Below are positions 36,408 to 44,164 of a stretch of DNA of 64,000 nucleotides, one piece after another; position 1 is the first letter of the stretch, and each line of letters opens with the position of its first letter. Origin of the DNA: Fredinandcohnia onubensis (lineage in GTDB: Bacteria > Bacillota > Bacilli > Bacillales > Bacillaceae_L); NCBI RefSeq assembly GCF_031181385.1, contig NZ_JAPSKV010000006.1, forward strand, positions 62,001-126,000, read 5' to 3'. The notes under the pieces are model-generated. The model had not been told where the DNA came from, made no database searches, and worked only from the letters and a program-made list of their open reading frames with translations. Both the position numbers and the translations under genes were made by a program.

Positions 36408-36857
36408 TTATGGTACCTTGACAATCTCTGTAAATGCAACTTCTTCCTCGTTGGCAATAAGAACGCCATGATTGTTTCCATTCAGTGTAACTTTTATTTC
36501 GTGCGTACCAGACGGTAAAATGCCCAGATGATAGTATTGCCCATATAAACGATTTACTTTTATACCGTTCAAATAAATATGAGCATGCCCTTCATTGTAG
36601 CTGGGTTCCTCAGTACCAGCCTTCTTTGGTTCAAATGTAAAATTTTCTGTATGTATTTCTAACAACCATGTTCCGGAAGGGTCTTTCATAACTGAACCAG
36701 AAATGGTAGGAGCAAGATGTGAAGGAGGAATAATGATTTGGTTTTCTTGATGCATCAATTCATGGTTTCCGGCACTAAAGTGGCTGCTTTGATTATGAAA
36801 ATATACCATCACTGATACGATCCCAAAAATAACAAAAAAACTTATGATTCTATACAT
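36408..36857 (-). CDS. Membrane-anchored extracytoplasmic protein of unknown function, DUF2243 partner
   Basis: 149 residues from ATG 36857, where GGGAGGAGGGGG precedes the start. An uncleaved signal anchor (MYRIISFFVIFGIVSVMVYF) is followed by a His-rich stretch and a beta-rich domain containing EGHAHIYLNGIKVNRLYGQYYHLG and TLNGNNHGVLIANEEEV. Several conserved His residues suggest metal binding. I associate such domains with DUF2243 proteins, and here the genes are adjacent (14 bp). The pair may take part in copper or cytochrome oxidase assembly, but that is inference. Confidence 0.65.
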   Translation of the reverse strand: MYRIISFFVIFGIVSVMVYFHNQSSHFSAGNHELMHQENQIIIPPSHLAPTISGSVMKDPSGTWLLEIHTENFTFEPKKAGTEEPSYNEGHAHIYLNGIKVNRLYGQYYHLGILPSGTHEIKVTLNGNNHGVLIANEEEVAFTEIVKVP

Positions 36858-36871
36858 AACCCCCTCCTCCC

Positions 36872-37339
36872 TCAAGAACTAATAGGTGAACTTTGTTTAT
36901 CTTTTCTTTGTATAATTAAATAGCCAATTATGAATAACAATAATCCGGATGCAAGGAATGCTAAGTCGTAAGCTAAAGCGTTGGGGTCCCCAGGCTTGAC
37001 ACGATGAATTTGAAGGAGATGATGATTGATAATTCCCTCAACCAAATTGAACACGCCACCCCCGATTAAAAACCAACCCACGAGCAAACGAACTCCCTTT
37101 GATAGATTGCTTGGATTTCCTGCCAACCATAACAGAACACCACCAATGATAAGGGTGATTGTAACAGCAAAATGGAAAAGTCCATCACTCATGATTTGTC
37201 CAGGCCGATCTGTAGCCATGTATACACTATGCCACTGTAACAACTGATGAAAAATAATCCCATCAAGTGCACCTAAAAACCCAAAACCAAAAATAAAACT
37301 TCCTGTATTAATCAGTTTTATTCGAGTATTTGTAGTCAC
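36872..37339 (-). CDS. DUF2243 family four-helix membrane protein
   Basis: 155 residues, GTG start after AGGAGACAAATC. Four membrane segments. The family motif LDGIIFHQLLQWHS near residue 30 and NLVEGIINHHLLQIHRV in the third helix place repeated His residues in the membrane, suggesting a heme or metal site. Function is not established. It is the first gene of a two-gene unit with the extracytoplasmic protein encoded downstream. Confidence 0.8.
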   Translation of the reverse strand: MTTNTRIKLINTGSFIFGFGFLGALDGIIFHQLLQWHSVYMATDRPGQIMSDGLFHFAVTITLIIGGVLLWLAGNPSNLSKGVRLLVGWFLIGGGVFNLVEGIINHHLLQIHRVKPGDPNALAYDLAFLASGLLLFIIGYLIIQRKDKQSSPISS

Positions 37340-37447
37340 GATTTGTCTCCTCTCTATCTTATTTGAACATTAATCCATTTTGTCCCTTTTGCTAGATTTA
37401 TAAACAGTAACCTAGTAGGAAACTACTATTTTGTTTTAAGAGAGAAG

Positions 37448-37574
37448 GAATCGTGCTCGATAGTCGGAGGAAGACCAGTAAAGTGGAACGCAAGCGAGGG
37501 GATCGTACCCGATAGTCGGAGGAAACTCAGTAAAGGGGAACGTAAGCGACGGAGTCGTACCCGATAGGCAGGTT
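37448..37574. repeat. 52-bp tandem repeat, about 2.4 copies
   Basis: Units begin at 37451, 37503 and 37555 (period exactly 52). Core words: TCGTACCCGATAGTCGGAGG, CAGTAAAG(G)GGAACG and AAGCGA(C/G)GG. The unit is GC-richer than its surroundings. There is no open reading frame and no spacer variation of CRISPR type. It occupies the 37340-37614 intergenic gap. Confidence 0.8.
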
Positions 37575-37614
37575 CATTTCCAAAAAAGGTAACTTAAACA
37601 AAAAGCCTCTCTTC

Positions 37615-37824
37615 TCACACTCCAAAGCAAACAAAAAAAGAACCACCATTTCCATCTCTGAATGATTGGTTCTTATGTTTATTGCGGTATAAGTAATCTT
37701 TTTTCGTTTTTGTCATTCTTGTTTGCATGTCGATTCCTACAAACGGGCTTCTTCCGTTTTCTGGATTTCGTTTTCCTTCGCGAACAAGCTTCTCGCGCAT
37801 TTTCCTAGCTTTTGATTTCGCCAT
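37615..37824 (-). CDS. Small basic YqkK-like protein
   Basis: 69 residues, ATG after AGAGGTGATAGAGG. It begins MAKSKARKMREKLVREGKRNPE and has TKTKKDYLYRNKHKNQS, a strongly basic, Arg/Lys-rich sequence that I recall from the Bacillus YqkK family, though this is from memory. It has no signal or membrane segment and may bind nucleic acid or spore components. Function unknown. Confidence 0.65.
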   Translation of the reverse strand: MAKSKARKMREKLVREGKRNPENGRSPFVGIDMQTRMTKTKKDYLYRNKHKNQSFRDGNGGSFFVCFGV

Positions 37825-37843
37825 CCTCTATCACCTCTCTCTA

Positions 37844-37967
37844 TCAAATGCGCCTTGGCGTGTTTGCGCCCGATTTTTTTCGAGCCTGCTCGAAAAATTT
37901 CCTTTGAAAAATCGTGGCATCCGCCGGAGGCTTTAACTTTATTCAGTCATCAGCTGAATAAAGTTAA
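37844..37967 (-). repeat. Dispersed multi-hairpin repeat, copy 3
   Basis: Read on the minus strand it has the same blocks as copies 1 and 2: TTAACTTTATTCAGC...GAATAAAGTT, AAGCCTCCGGCGGATGCCAC, CGAGCAGGCTCG and CGCCAAGGCGCATTTGA. It lies just upstream of the YqkK-like gene, about 20 bp from its start codon. Confidence 0.85.
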
Positions 37968-38104
37968 TTATTTACATCTCCAGTATACATGTTTTCGCAC
38001 ATTGCTTCCATTAGAAATTTTCAACTAAAATAGGCATACTCCCATACAGATGCAAATGCCCAGAATAAGATATAAACGACAACGAATTTGGGGAGGTGTC
38101 GGTA

Positions 38105-38224
38105 TTGGCTGATGAGAAAGAAAAAGAAACCCATGAGGAGCAGGAGTTCCAACGAATGGATGCATGGGAATTTTTTTGGGGAAGAAGACCAAGGTCCGAA
38201 GAGGAAGAAATTGAAGAAGAGTAA
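38105..38224 (+). CDS. 39-residue acidic small protein
   Basis: TTG start with GGGGAGGTG 7 nt upstream and a terminator 25 bp after the stop. The product begins MADEKEKETHEEQEFQRMDA, has a WEFFWGRRPRS core with three aromatic residues and ends in an acidic tail. The combination of strong ribosome site, open frame and terminator argues for a real gene; I do not recognise the family. Confidence 0.55.
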   Translation: MADEKEKETHEEQEFQRMDAWEFFWGRRPRSEEEEIEEE

Positions 38225-38249
38225 AATACCTAGTGCAACTTATAAAATA

Positions 38250-38287
38250 GGTCGCATGGATTGTTTTCATCCATGCGGTCTTTTTTT
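38250..38287 (+). terminator. Terminator after the 39-residue ORF
   Basis: GTCGCATGGAT/ATCCATGCGGTC-type stem followed by seven T residues. Confidence 0.8.
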
Positions 38288-38336
38288 AATCTAAAAGTAT
38301 GGCATAATAAGAGCAAGTAAAATTCGGAGGATATCC

Positions 38337-38894
38337 ATGCAGGAAAAAATAGTAGATATTTTACTAAATTATGAGGCATATGCAGTAATCATAAGCTTGT
38401 TTCTAAATATAGTGATTAGCATTTTTGGAGTCCTTCCAAGCGTATTTATCACAGCGGCTAATCTTCTTGTTTTTGGCGTTTGGAAAGGGACTCTTATCTC
38501 TTTTATTGGCGAGGCAATGGGTGCGATTGTGGCATTTTGGTTGTACCGCAAAGGATTTAAAAGGTTCATTAATAAGAAGAAACACAAACATTCACTTATC
38601 GATAAACTACTTTCCGCCAAAGGCAAAGATGCATTCATGATGATTCTACTATTACGTTTGTTCCCTTTTATTCCTTCGGGGGTAGTTACCTTTACAGCAG
38701 CAATGGGTGAAGTGAGTTTTATCATCTTTCTTTTCGCAAGCTCACTAGGAAAAATTCCTTCCTTATTCATTGAGGCATACTCGGTGCACAATGTCACTGC
38801 CGGAACAATGGAAGGGAAAATCATTTTAACAGTCGTTTCAGTTATTGGAATCTTGTATATTTGGGCTAAACTAGTAAGAAAGAAAAATACATAG
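38337..38894 (+). CDS. TVP38/TMEM64 (DedA-related) family membrane protein
   Basis: 185 residues with about five hydrophobic segments. The family core is present: SIFGVLPSVFITAANLLVFG, GEAMGAIVAFWLYRKGFKRF and LLLRLFPFIPSGVVTFTAAMGEVSF. Members are inner-membrane proteins related to lipid-scrambling DedA/VTT proteins. ATG follows TTCGGAGG. The two-component system starts about 30 bp downstream, so the three genes may be cotranscribed. Confidence 0.85.
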   Translation: MQEKIVDILLNYEAYAVIISLFLNIVISIFGVLPSVFITAANLLVFGVWKGTLISFIGEAMGAIVAFWLYRKGFKRFINKKKHKHSLIDKLLSAKGKDAFMMILLLRLFPFIPSGVVTFTAAMGEVSFIIFLFASSLGKIPSLFIEAYSVHNVTAGTMEGKIILTVVSVIGILYIWAKLVRKKNT

Positions 38895-38928
38895 AGATAG
38901 TTACATAGAAATGAGGGTTGGACTTGAG

Positions 38929-39633
38929 ATGCAAAAACAACGTATTTTAATTGTGGAAGATGAAGAGAAGATTGCAAGGGTATTGGAGCTGGAATTGACA
39001 TATGAAGGATATGAAACTGGAAAAGCCTTCGATGGTAGTACGGGGTTACAACTGTTTCTAGAAGAACAATGGGATTTGGTTCTTCTAGATATCATGCTGC
39101 CGGGCATTAGCGGGATCGAGGTGCTTAGACGCATTCGTGCTGCAAACTCAGGTACACCGGTAATTCTTTTAACTGCAAAAGACTCCGTAGAGGACAAAGT
39201 GTCCGGCCTTGATTTGGGTGCGAATGATTATGTGACGAAGCCTTTTCAAATAGAAGAATTGCTTGCGCGAATTCGAGTAGCACTTCGAAGTACTCCTGGC
39301 TACTCAACTTCCGGGTCAGAACAACCGGAGGACTGGTTAAGTGTGGGGGACCTAAAACTGAATGAAGGAACTCATGAAGTCATTCGTAAAGACGATACAA
39401 TTGAACTAACACCAAGAGAATTTGATTTGCTTGCTTATTTAATGAAACACCCAAAACAGGTGTTAAATCGAGAGCAACTATTAAATGCGGTTTGGGGCTA
39501 TAACTATTACGGGGATACAAATATAGTGGATGTGTATATCCGATATTTACGAAATAAAATGGATAAGCCATATGACGAGCCATTAATTCACACTGTACGT
39601 GGCGTTGGCTATGTGATGAAGGAATCGAAATGA
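38929..39633 (+). CDS. OmpR-family response regulator
   Basis: 234 residues from ATG 38929 (MQKQRILIVEDEEK); an ATG at 38911 is in frame, and neither has a strong ribosome site. Receiver domain with acidic pair EDE, phospho-Asp in LVLLDIMLPG and KPF. A C-terminal winged helix contains LTPREFDLLAYLMKHP and DVYIRYLRNKMD, and the protein ends GVGYVMKE. The kinase start overlaps its stop (ATGA). The direct repeats before both PepSY genes are its probable binding sites. Confidence 0.93.
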   Translation: MQKQRILIVEDEEKIARVLELELTYEGYETGKAFDGSTGLQLFLEEQWDLVLLDIMLPGISGIEVLRRIRAANSGTPVILLTAKDSVEDKVSGLDLGANDYVTKPFQIEELLARIRVALRSTPGYSTSGSEQPEDWLSVGDLKLNEGTHEVIRKDDTIELTPREFDLLAYLMKHPKQVLNREQLLNAVWGYNYYGDTNIVDVYIRYLRNKMDKPYDEPLIHTVRGVGYVMKESK

Positions 39634-40988
39634 AACTAAGGACAAAGATCAATTTATTCACGGCTGTTTTGTTTATCATTTTGTTAATCTTAATTAATGT
39701 TGCGTCTTTTTTTACATTTAGGCATATGATGTTTCAAAATGAATTAGAGCGTACACATGCCCAAACGGTACGAGCATTAAATGGGATATCCGAATCGGTT
39801 AATACAATCCCTGTACAGACCTTGCTTACTACATATATGCCGATTAACGGAATGCTTCGAGTTGTGCATTCGGATGGCAAGGTCGGCCCAAGAGCATATG
39901 TGCCAGAGCAGAAAGTGTTAAAGGACTTTCCAACTTCCTATACAAAATCAGAGCGTAAACAAGTTGTTGTTTATGAAGGAAGACCTTACGCTTTTACTTC
40001 ATTGCCAATCATTTGGCAAAATGGTGAAGTAGCAGAGCTTCAGATGGTGGAAGATTTATCACAGACAGCCGCCAACTTGAAAACATTAAGTCTTGTATTA
40101 CTTGCCGTTACCATGATTGCAACCATTCCCGTTATCGTTTCAACTAGGGTATTGAGTAATGTAATTACAAAGCCAATTACCGCGATGATTAAAACGATGC
40201 GAGAAATTCGAAAAAGTGGTCAATATAAAAGGATTGAATTAACAAACGAATCTAACGATGAATTGCATGAAATGGGTCAAACCTTTAATGAAATGATGGA
40301 TTTATTAGAAGTAAACTATGAAAAACAGGAGATTTTTGTCTCAAATGCGTCTCATGAGTTGAAAACACCATTAACCGTTATTGACTCTTATTCAAGTCTT
40401 TTAAAGCGAAGGGGACAGACAGACCCTAAGCTTTTTCAAGAAGCAGTGGATGCGATACAATCTGAAGCCATTCATATGAGGGAATTAACTCAGCAGCTGC
40501 TATTAATGGCAAAACATGATGAACAATGGAAACTTCAGATGGAAAGCATTCCACTACTGCAGCTAGTTGACGAATCGGTTACTTCTTTCCGAGAGGGCTA
40601 CAAACGCGATATTTCAATCATTGTCGAAGAAGAATCCATTGTGAAAACAGATAAGCAAAAACTAAAACAAGTTTTTTATATTTTAATGGAAAATGCTCTA
40701 AAATACAGCGAAAAACCTGTGATTGTAGTGATTGGTAAGGAGCGCAATCAATCAAGCATTAAAATTATAGACCAAGGGATTGGGATTCCGTCACAGGATG
40801 TTGGAAAAGTGTTTGATCGTTTTTACCGTGTTGATAAAGCTAGAGCGAGAAAAACAGGGGGCTATGGACTTGGACTTTCACTAGCAAACGAATTGGCAGA
40901 TGCAATCGGGGCGAAACTCGTTCTCGAAAGTGTTGAAGGGGAAGGAACAACAGCCAATATTCTGCTATCCAATAAGGATTCTCATTAA
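39630..40988 (+). CDS. Sensor histidine kinase, HAMP-containing
   Basis: 452 residues. Membrane helices at about 10-30 and 150-172 bracket an extracytoplasmic sensor of about 120 residues. HAMP follows (about 172-228), then HisKA with SNASHELKTPLTVIDSY (phospho-His about 246) and HATPase with NALKYS, DQGIGIP and GGYGLGLSLA. The first PepSY gene starts 57 bp after the stop, and its operator overlaps the kinase 3' end. The signal is unknown. Confidence 0.92.
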   Translation: MKLRTKINLFTAVLFIILLILINVASFFTFRHMMFQNELERTHAQTVRALNGISESVNTIPVQTLLTTYMPINGMLRVVHSDGKVGPRAYVPEQKVLKDFPTSYTKSERKQVVVYEGRPYAFTSLPIIWQNGEVAELQMVEDLSQTAANLKTLSLVLLAVTMIATIPVIVSTRVLSNVITKPITAMIKTMREIRKSGQYKRIELTNESNDELHEMGQTFNEMMDLLEVNYEKQEIFVSNASHELKTPLTVIDSYSSLLKRRGQTDPKLFQEAVDAIQSEAIHMRELTQQLLLMAKHDEQWKLQMESIPLLQLVDESVTSFREGYKRDISIIVEEESIVKTDKQKLKQVFYILMENALKYSEKPVIVVIGKERNQSSIKIIDQGIGIPSQDVGKVFDRFYRVDKARARKTGGYGLGLSLANELADAIGAKLVLESVEGEGTTANILLSNKDSH

Positions 40989-40996
40989 TTTCTCAT
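40979..40996 (+). promoter_or_regulatory. Direct-repeat operator before PepSY gene 1
   Basis: TTCTCATTAATTTCTCAT: two TTCTCAT words 11 bp apart, the spacing typical of OmpR-family regulators. A -10-like TATTAT lies at 41007-41012. The site at 41826 differs at one base of 18. Confidence 0.7.
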
Positions 40997-41045
40997 ATAA
41001 TGCGGGTATTATAGTAGATAAAACGAAATCAATGGAGTGAGTGCA

Positions 41046-41804
41046 ATGAAAAAAGGAACACTTCCTAAAAGTCTACTCGCTGTAGCAGGTATTATAATTG
41101 CAACTTTTGTAATCTGGCAGCTAACAAAGACCTTTACATCTGCAGAACCTTTAACTGAAAAGGATGCCATTGGCCTTGTGGAAAAGATGTATAGCGGTAA
41201 AAACACAGAGGTGAGCCGAGAAGGTGACGTTTATAAAATTAAATTTGAAATAGAATCTGGCATTTATGAAATAGAGGTTAATCGGAAATCGGGTGACGTT
41301 ACTAACCTTACTCAAATTTTACATGAACCTCGTGAAAAAACAGAGGCTGAGATTCGAGATATATTAGCCAAAGAAAAGGCCGGAGAAATTAAAACAATCG
41401 AAAAGAAGAGCGAACAAGATACAGCCTATTATTATGCAACTGTCACCAATGGCGAAACAGAAGCAACTTATAAATTAGAAACAACAACAGGTAAGATTGT
41501 GGATGTTGTAGAAAATAAGCAGCAGCCGCAGAATCCACCAGAAACAAAGCCAAGTACACCAGAGACACCTAATAAACCAAGTACACAAGAGCCTCCAACA
41601 AAGACAGCACAACGTATCTCTGAGCAACAGGCAATTGAGCTTGCTCTTAAAGTTGTAAGTGGTGCTGTGGATGAGGTTGAACTTGAAGAAGAAGCGGGCC
41701 AGCTCTACTATTTTATAGAAATTGAAGATGCCGGGGAAGAAGAATTCACCGTACAAGTTCATGCAATCTCCGGTGAAGTCAAAGCGATTGTGTCAGAGGA
41801 TTAA
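41046..41804 (+). CDS. Membrane-anchored protein with PepSY domains
   Basis: 252 residues from ATG 41046 (ATGGAGTG upstream). One N-terminal membrane helix (about 7-25) is followed by an extracytoplasmic part with PepSY-like repeats: EKDAIGLVEKMYSGKNTEVSR..., a second about 95-155, and ISEQQAIELALKVVSGAVDEVE near the C-terminus. A Pro/Thr-rich linker (about 160-190) separates the last two. PepSY domains inhibit proteases or act as signalling modules. Adjacent two-component genes suggest it is both target and feedback element. Confidence 0.82.
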   Translation: MKKGTLPKSLLAVAGIIIATFVIWQLTKTFTSAEPLTEKDAIGLVEKMYSGKNTEVSREGDVYKIKFEIESGIYEIEVNRKSGDVTNLTQILHEPREKTEAEIRDILAKEKAGEIKTIEKKSEQDTAYYYATVTNGETEATYKLETTTGKIVDVVENKQQPQNPPETKPSTPETPNKPSTQEPPTKTAQRISEQQAIELALKVVSGAVDEVELEEEAGQLYYFIEIEDAGEEEFTVQVHAISGEVKAIVSED

Positions 41805-41825
41805 TTCTTAGAAACTCCCACATAT

Positions 41826-41843
41826 TTCTCATCAATTTCTCAT
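41826..41843 (+). promoter_or_regulatory. Direct-repeat operator before PepSY gene 2
   Basis: TTCTCATCAATTTCTCAT matches the site at 40979 at 17 of 18 bases. A second, degenerate TTTCCTCATTTTCAT lies at 41857-41871, just before a -10-like TATTAT (41876-41881). Confidence 0.7.
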
Positions 41844-41913
41844 TTTATTATCTGAGTTTCCTCATTTTCATTGTCTATTATGAAGATAGTTCAAATAAAG
41901 GAGGAAACAAAAA

Positions 41914-42462
41914 ATGAAGAAAAAACTTGTGGTATTAGGAATTGTTGGCGCAGTTGTATTAGGAGGAGCAGTTGGAGTCGGTGCATTTGCAAAGGAAGCT
42001 GAGGTTCCATCTAAACAAGCTGAACAAATTGCGTTGCAAGAGGTAAAAGGAGCACATGTTGAGAAAGTGGAGCTAGAGCACGAGAATGGGGAGCTTGTTT
42101 ATGAAGTTGAGCTTGAGGGCACATATGATGACGATGCAGAGGTAGTAATCAATGCAACCACTGGTAAAGTAGGGAGAGTTCATGATGATCGCGATGATGA
42201 CGATGACGATCGAGTTACTTCTCAACAATCCGTTTCATCAGTGAAAATTTCAAAAGAACAAGCGATTTCAATTGCAACTAAGGATACACCAGGTAAAATT
42301 GTACAAATTGAGTTAGATGATGATAACCATTATGAAATTGAAATGATATATAATGGCAAAGAAGTTGAAATGGAGATTTCCGCAGTAAATGGAAAGATTT
42401 TAGAGAAAGAAGTAGATGACCTTGACGACAATGACGATGATGACGACGATGACAGAGACTAA
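41914..42462 (+). CDS. Secreted PepSY-domain protein with Asp-rich linkers
   Basis: 182 residues, ATG after AAAGGAGGAAAC. A signal peptide (about 1-26) precedes two PepSY domains (about 28-85 and 108-165), each with the family pattern KxQAxxIAxxxxxGxxxxVELExExGxLVYEVEL. Runs of Asp (DDRDDDDDD about 88-98, and the C-terminal DDDDDDDR tail) could bind Ca2+ or other cations. A cation antiporter gene lies next in the same direction, after a terminator. It shares the direct-repeat operator with the preceding PepSY gene. Confidence 0.82.
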   Translation: MKKKLVVLGIVGAVVLGGAVGVGAFAKEAEVPSKQAEQIALQEVKGAHVEKVELEHENGELVYEVELEGTYDDDAEVVINATTGKVGRVHDDRDDDDDDRVTSQQSVSSVKISKEQAISIATKDTPGKIVQIELDDDNHYEIEMIYNGKEVEMEISAVNGKILEKEVDDLDDNDDDDDDDRD

Positions 42463-42476
42463 TATCTAAAACAAAA

Positions 42477-42506
42477 GAGGCCAGGACAATCCTGACCTCC
42501 ATTTTT
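42477..42506 (+). terminator. Terminator after PepSY gene 2
   Basis: GAGGCCAGGA/TCCTGACCTC stem with a 3-nt loop, then ATTTTTG. Confidence 0.8.
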
Positions 42507-42636
42507 GTTACATAATTTCCAATTGATTGTCGAAAGAATAATCAATGGGTCAAGTATAATAAATTTTAAAGATGAGTAATATTTATACCTCGAAGTAAAA
42601 TATAGTAAGTGAGGATGAGTATAAGGAGGAGAATAC

Positions 42637-43584
42637 ATGACCTATCTTTTGCTATTAGTTGGATTTGCGTTATTAATAAAAGGTGCGGACTATTTTGTAG
42701 AAGGTTCCTCTAAAATTGCTGGACTTCTTAACGTTCCTCCGATCCTCGTCGGGCTTACCATTGTTGCGTTCGGAACGAGTTCACCAGAAGCAACGGTAAG
42801 TATTATTGCGGCTATTGAAGGCAATGCCGATGTGGCAGTTGGAAATGTAGTCGGAAGTAATATCTTTAATATCACATTCGTCGTTGGGATAACTGCCATG
42901 ATTAACCCGCTGAAAGTAGAGAATGCTACGATTCGAAAAGAAATTCCATTTACATTTTTGGCTAGTATTGCCCTATTTGTAATGATGGGTGACCTGGCTT
43001 TACAAAATGCAACTGTTAATACCATTTCTCGGACTGAAGGAATCCTCCTCCTCCTCTTTTTTAGTGTATTTTTGTATTACATTATTGAGGTGGCTAGAAA
43101 TAATCGTAATTCTGTAGTGGCTGAAACGACAGATAAAAAATGGGGCAAAAATATTGCTTTCACACTCGGTGGTTTAGCAGCAATCATATTTGGTGGGGAT
43201 TTAGTGGTAGATAACAGTATAAAAATTGCCTACTCCTTTGGAATGAGTGAAACATTAGTGGGCTTAACCATTGTAGCGGTTGGAACTTCCTTGCCAGAAC
43301 TTGTGACCTCAGTGACTGCAGCCATTAAAAAACAAAGTGAAATAGCGTTAGGGAACATCGTTGGAAGCAATATCTTTAACATTTTCTTTGTACTTGGTGC
43401 TTCTTCAGTTATTTCACCATTACCGGTCGACGGAAAAATTCTCATCGATGTCATATTAATGCTTATTTTAACAATCGTCCTATTTGTATTCTCTCGAACA
43501 GAATTCAAAATTGCGAAATCTGAAGGAATTGTCCTTGCAGTTGCTTACATCGCCTATATGGTATTTATCATTTTAAGAGGTTAA
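42637..43584 (+). CDS. Calcium/sodium (CaCA family) antiporter
   Basis: 315 residues, ten predicted membrane helices in two inverted repeats. The alpha-repeats are explicit: GLTIVAFGTSSPEATVS plus GNVVGSNIFN in the first half, and GLTIVAVGTSLPELVTS plus GNIVGSNIFN in the second, with the Glu/Asp residues that bind the cation. It exchanges Ca2+ (or Na+/K+) for protons or Na+ across the cell membrane. ATG follows ATAAGGAGGAG. Single gene with its own terminator. Confidence 0.92.
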   Translation: MTYLLLLVGFALLIKGADYFVEGSSKIAGLLNVPPILVGLTIVAFGTSSPEATVSIIAAIEGNADVAVGNVVGSNIFNITFVVGITAMINPLKVENATIRKEIPFTFLASIALFVMMGDLALQNATVNTISRTEGILLLLFFSVFLYYIIEVARNNRNSVVAETTDKKWGKNIAFTLGGLAAIIFGGDLVVDNSIKIAYSFGMSETLVGLTIVAVGTSLPELVTSVTAAIKKQSEIALGNIVGSNIFNIFFVLGASSVISPLPVDGKILIDVILMLILTIVLFVFSRTEFKIAKSEGIVLAVAYIAYMVFIILRG

Positions 43585-43591
43585 AAAAATT

Positions 43592-43614
43592 CACCGCGCA
43601 ATGCGGTGTTTTTT
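43592..43614 (+). terminator. Terminator after the antiporter gene
   Basis: CACCGC/GCGGTG stem with six T residues. Confidence 0.8.
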
Positions 43615-43713
43615 AATTAAAAGGTATGGATTATTAAATGGAAAATATGTAAACTGAAATAACAAATCAGTTAACAATTTGAACTTATATTACTTCAAAA
43701 CGGGGGGATGTTG

Positions 43714-44130
43714 ATGTATAAGCTTCGGGGTCACCATCTTTTTTGCCTTTTAGGTTATAGGGGAATGGGCTATTCCAAGGAGTACGTGGAAAATATGACG
43801 ATCGTTCATCAGACTCTTAGAAAAAATCCAAGGACACTTATTCAAATTGTAAAAGGGCCAGATCATTTATGCGAGAAATACCCGAACACTGGTGAATACC
43901 ACTGTCAAAATGCGTCCATCTACGAAAGGGATGCTATGATTCTAGAAAAAATGGGACTTCGAGTCGGACAAATTTTAAGATGGCAAGACATTGAAACTAG
44001 AATCCAAAAGCATGTTATTCCTGCAGACATTCAAACAGTGTGTGAATCTTGCTCGTGGCGCTCCTATGGCGTTTGTGAAGAAGGGATAAAAGAAATAATA
44101 GAAGGTAAAGGACTGCAAGAAGTAAAATAA
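43714..44130 (+). CDS. DUF1284 domain protein
   Basis: 138 residues from ATG 43714, with CGGGGGG 6 nt upstream. The N-terminal MYKLRGHHLFCLLGYRGMGYS is the DUF1284 hallmark. Further Cys residues (PDHLCEKYPNTGEYHCQN, ESCSWRSYGVC) suggest an iron-sulfur or zinc site. Function unknown; some relatives lie near anaerobic metabolism genes. Confidence 0.85.
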   Translation: MYKLRGHHLFCLLGYRGMGYSKEYVENMTIVHQTLRKNPRTLIQIVKGPDHLCEKYPNTGEYHCQNASIYERDAMILEKMGLRVGQILRWQDIETRIQKHVIPADIQTVCESCSWRSYGVCEEGIKEIIEGKGLQEVK

Positions 44131-44136
44131 AGCAAC

Positions 44137-44164
44137 AAAAAAATGCCTAAATAAGGCATTTTTT
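44137..44164. terminator. Bidirectional terminator between convergent genes
   Basis: AAAAAATGCCT/AGGCATTTTTT stem; the minus-strand gene stops at 44163, inside the T run. Confidence 0.85.

Noticed and set aside
37448-37574. CRISPR array
   Set aside because: The whole 52-bp unit is repeated with no variable spacers, only 2.4 copies, and no cas genes are near.
38369-39001. Long open frame antisense to the TVP38-type gene
   Set aside because: No ribosome site; the plus-strand gene has family motifs and a good start.
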